A stretch of DNA of 64,000 nt, from assembly GCF_946407605.1 (NCBI RefSeq), contig NZ_CAMJOS010000006.1:62001-126000 (forward strand), read 5' to 3'. The notes below the pieces were generated by a model. It worked only from the letters and a program-made list of their open reading frames with translations. It ran no database searches and was not told the origin of the DNA. This document shows positions 61,801 through 64,000 of this stretch, one piece after another (the first letter of the stretch is position 1; every line of letters starts with the position of its first letter). Made by a program: the position numbers and the translations under genes. The stretch is from an uncultured Prevotella sp. Lineage in GTDB: Bacteria > Bacteroidota > Bacteroidia > Bacteroidales > Bacteroidaceae.

Positions 61801-64000
61801 TTACCATCTTTTATCCAAGCATAGGTGATGGTGAGACCATTGCCATACGACTCCTGGTAGTTCAGCTTGCGGTTGACAAGCTCGTTGCTCTTGTCAATAG
61901 AGCCCCGCTCCACAATAGTATTCCCTGCCAGAAGGGTATAGACCATATGCACATCCTTAGCTGACGAGCCAACCTGTAATGTCACAGGCGTACCGTCATT
62001 AGGGAAATAATCATGGGACACAAAGAACCAGTCATCAGTCTCTGTGGCAGGACGCTTATCATCAAGCGAGAAGACCACGAAGTCCTGTTTCACCGTATCT
62101 TCACCACAGATAGCTTCCACCTGGTATTTTCCACTCTTCAACTTTGCCAGCGACACATACTTATTGGTATTGACGGTCAGCCAGTCCTGACTACGCTTAC
62201 CCTCCGGCGTCAAGCGATAACTCACCTCTCCTTCGATATCGGTGCCAGCGGCATTACGCAGATGGAACAGCAGTCCCGCATTACTCTCTGCCAGCACCTT
62301 TTCAGGCACGTCTATGCTGAGGGCAGTCTTCCTGTTACCCAAAGGCAATGACAGCTCACCATGATGGGTCTCACCAGCCTGGTCAGTCACATCAGCCATC
62401 ACCACGAAATTATAGAACATGGGATAACGGGTCTTGGGCATCACCAGAGGCGTAGGTATCGTAAACGAGCCATCAGCATCGGTCACAGTCTCTCCGCTCA
62501 TCATGATATTATCCTCTGTATCCTCACCTATCGTCACCTGATTCCAATAGCTGGAATAACGCCACCACCAATAGGCCCGGCGACGTTCCACCTTATATGT
62601 CACTGTGGCACCTTGCACAGGCACGCCAGCATACGAACGGGCAGTACCTTTCACCTGCAGGGTGTCACCATCGGCATAGTTCTCCTTCACCTCAGGTATC
62701 TCCACCTCAAAGGTAGGACGCTTGTATTCCTCCACAGAGAAGTACTTGCCTTGCACGCCAACCTCCACGGAGTACATGCCGGAGAGTCCCTGACGGGGCA
62801 GCGTAAAGTCAGCGGCACAGGTGCCATAGTCATCGGTGATCAGCGTCTGTGATGCCACCTCCTTATGATTGGCATCATAGAGTATGGCTTTCACGGTCTT
62901 ACCCTTCTCTACGCTGTGCTTATAGCCATCTTCCGTCTGATACAGGATAGCAGCCATGTGTACCTTCTGACCAGGACGGTAGATGGAACGGTCCAGGAAT
63001 ATCTCGGTATGCGACAGCACCCGTTGGGCTTCTCTGAAGCTGAACCAATTACTCTGATACACATCAGGACAGGCATTATCACTGGTGGTAAAGGCATAAA
63101 GCTCTGAAGGTCGCGTGCCATTGATCTTATACTCACACTCACCCTTTGCATCAGTCGTCAGCGTGACATAGTCCAGACGCACCCTCAAGCGCAACTGGGC
63201 ACCCTTCACGGGCTGTCCCGTGATAGCATCCACCACCACATAACGCATTCTTTCGTCTGGCAGTCTCTGCGAGAGCACACGCAGACCACTGACATACAGA
63301 AGGGCACGCTCTACATTGTCTGACTTCGGCGAGCTCTCAAACTCCAACATATAGATACCTACAGGCAGGGCGGGCAGTGTCAGCGAGTCTTCATAGAACT
63401 CATAAGGTGCCTTACCCTCATACTGTCGGGTCTGTGTCAGCTCAGGCATGGCTTTCAGATGAGGCTTCACCCTCTGATAACCATCCTTATTACGAAGATA
63501 TACACGCCCCAGCTCCCTGGCAGTGGTCTTCACCTGATAGACACGCATGGTCATCTTCGAGACGCTGCGCATCTGCTTCAGCTTAACCACATAAGGATGC
63601 TGAGGCAGGATGATCTCTTCACCACTGGCAAGGAACGTCAGAGCCTTCAGCTCGTTTTGATAATTCCTGAGCATATTCATGCGATGCCAGGAGCCCCAAC
63701 GCTGCAGGGCCATCTCGAGATAGCCCCACTGCTGTTTCGCTGTGGCATCGGTATGTTCACGCATATACCGATAATACAGGATAGCAGCCTCTCCCACCTC
63801 TGGCAGATCGGCATAGACATTGATGAGTGAGTCAATACGAGCCAGACAGGTAGAGCCTTCGCATTTCTCATACATGCCATTCATCTGCTGCGACAGCAAG
63901 GCGATACTGCTCATCAGCGCAGCCTCGCGGTTCGAGGTCTTGGAATAGTAGTCACGCAGCACGTCATAGCGCTGGGTCTCATAACCAATCACACTTAGCA
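58890..64000 (-). CDS. Alpha-2-macroglobulin family protein (N-terminus beyond window)
   Basis: MG2-like LSHTEIFLDRSIYRPGQKVHMAAILYQ; A2M domain ETAFFYPQLQADSEGKVTIKFTLPESLTTWRFMGLAHTQDMKTG; frame open through the window end. Confidence 0.92.
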   Translation of the reverse strand, partial: LSVIGYETQRYDVLRDYYSKTSNREAALMSSIALLSQQMNGMYEKCEGSTCLARIDSLINVYADLPEVGEAAILYYRYMREHTDATAKQQWGYLEMALQRWGSWHRMNMLRNYQNELKALTFLASGEEIILPQHPYVVKLKQMRSVSKMTMRVYQVKTTARELGRVYLRNKDGYQRVKPHLKAMPELTQTRQYEGKAPYEFYEDSLTLPALPVGIYMLEFESSPKSDNVERALLYVSGLRVLSQRLPDERMRYVVVDAITGQPVKGAQLRLRVRLDYVTLTTDAKGECEYKINGTRPSELYAFTTSDNACPDVYQSNWFSFREAQRVLSHTEIFLDRSIYRPGQKVHMAAILYQTEDGYKHSVEKGKTVKAILYDANHKEVASQTLITDDYGTCAADFTLPRQGLSGMYSVEVGVQGKYFSVEEYKRPTFEVEIPEVKENYADGDTLQVKGTARSYAGVPVQGATVTYKVERRRAYWWWRYSSYWNQVTIGEDTEDNIMMSGETVTDADGSFTIPTPLVMPKTRYPMFYNFVVMADVTDQAGETHHGELSLPLGNRKTALSIDVPEKVLAESNAGLLFHLRNAAGTDIEGEVSYRLTPEGKRSQDWLTVNTNKYVSLAKLKSGKYQVEAICGEDTVKQDFVVFSLDDKRPATETDDWFFVSHDYFPNDGTPVTLQVGSSAKDVHMVYTLLAGNTIVERGSIDKSNELVNRKLNYQESYGNGLTITYAWIKDGKTYHHEKSLRRPVPDSNLQLKWETFRNRLEPGQQEEWTLTIVGPDGKPCNTFSPDGKPFNAQLMATLYDKSLDQLVPHSWMLIPYLNLPMPSTTWNSRTWMMSSCLGSVTQKPLSYRELSFNKFDHSVYPAYYARPMFSGRRALGALAETKVLMVNESVVDEVVEMKEVSADAAFTGLDAENVDESLQGRIAGLDIVGGEGSLGSHAKRLTGSSQAAEGTVGEMAPQMRENLIETAFFYPQLQADSEGKVTIKFTLPESLTTWRFMGLAHTQDMKTGILADEVVAKKDVMIQPNLPRFVRQGDKAFIAARIFNTGDKTISGKARLELLDPETMEVVYADEQHVEITANATIAVAFPYDCSHETRSLLVAKVMVIGSGFSDGEQHYLPILPNKERVTKTVPFTQNQPGTKTIDLNSLKPQTSNLNSQFSIEYTNNPAWLMIQALPVVGHPHDNCALCQAASFYANAIGRHILKQNPQAKSVFEAWSREQGSETSLMSSLQKNEELKDLILDETPWVADANREQEQKERLADFFDEALMEQRLATSLENLEDLQQDDGSWSWWPGMTGSMYMTVEISEMLVRLNQMTTKQSDTREMLSDAFSFMGKEIVEMVREMKKDAKRGWTPTFPSHMALQWLYICTLDGRSLPANVQEANAYLIKLLKKETRNQSIYDKAMSAIVLNDKTYIKSLKEYTVYKEEMGRYYDTPRAFYSWRNFRIPTQVAAIEAIKRLTPNDKQTIEEMQRWLLQEKRNQAWDTPINSADAVYAFLNGNSEALKAQAKTVLKVDGNEIETSQATAGIGYVKTAMSGDDKKLFTAEKTSTGTSWGAVYMQYMQNTSEVEEQNSGISVKREMLSSDKHEVMSGQCHVGQRVIVRITIEADRDYDFVQVIDKRAACMEPVYQVSGYRWGYYTTPRDCSTNYYFDRLSKGKHVIETEYYIDRVGTYETGTCTASCAYSPEFRGVAKSQTIEVKD

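Overview
This 64 kb window is gene-dense chromosomal DNA from a Bacteroidales bacterium, most likely Prevotella-like. The evidence is TAnnTTTG -7 promoter boxes, T9SS C-terminal sorting domains, PorQ, an HU/'smalltalk' pair and DUF4492-cydAB. Most of it is housekeeping or ordinary metabolism: rmuC (partial), asnA, cydAB, an efflux/ABC-2 export operon, parC, a glycogen-type cluster (GH133, GT4, GH57), topB, thyA/folA, galK, ExbB/ExbD/TonB, cmk, ispH, meaB and an alpha-2-macroglobulin open at the right edge. I see no CRISPR array, prophage, rRNA operon or complete transposon. Two observations stand out. (1) At 45003-45807 a small AT-rich DUF559/Vsr-like nuclease ORF is flanked by inverted copies of a palindromic unit (consensus about yTCCCCCTAAGCAGGGGGA-nn-GAGGGGGTC). 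A third copy sits in frame inside the next gene. This looks like a nuclease-associated miniature palindromic element. (2) Several families of short periodic repeats (7/14, about 9, 22, 33 and 46 nt) run through the window. They lie between genes, often starting at the upstream stop codon, and also inside conserved genes as apparent in-frame insertions. In four unrelated exported proteins they appear to encode the signal-peptide core. The heptad arrays carry stops in all three frames on one strand and are open on the other. Other points of interest are a tRNA-Ser 3' end duplicated in a 46-bp tandem array, a shared promoter/leader/signal cassette on different lipoproteins, a dense repeat region upstream of an HU gene, two unannotated 33-aa ORFs, and a SusC-plug-like motif in an alpha-2-macroglobulin. 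All homology calls are from reading the translations. No database search was run.
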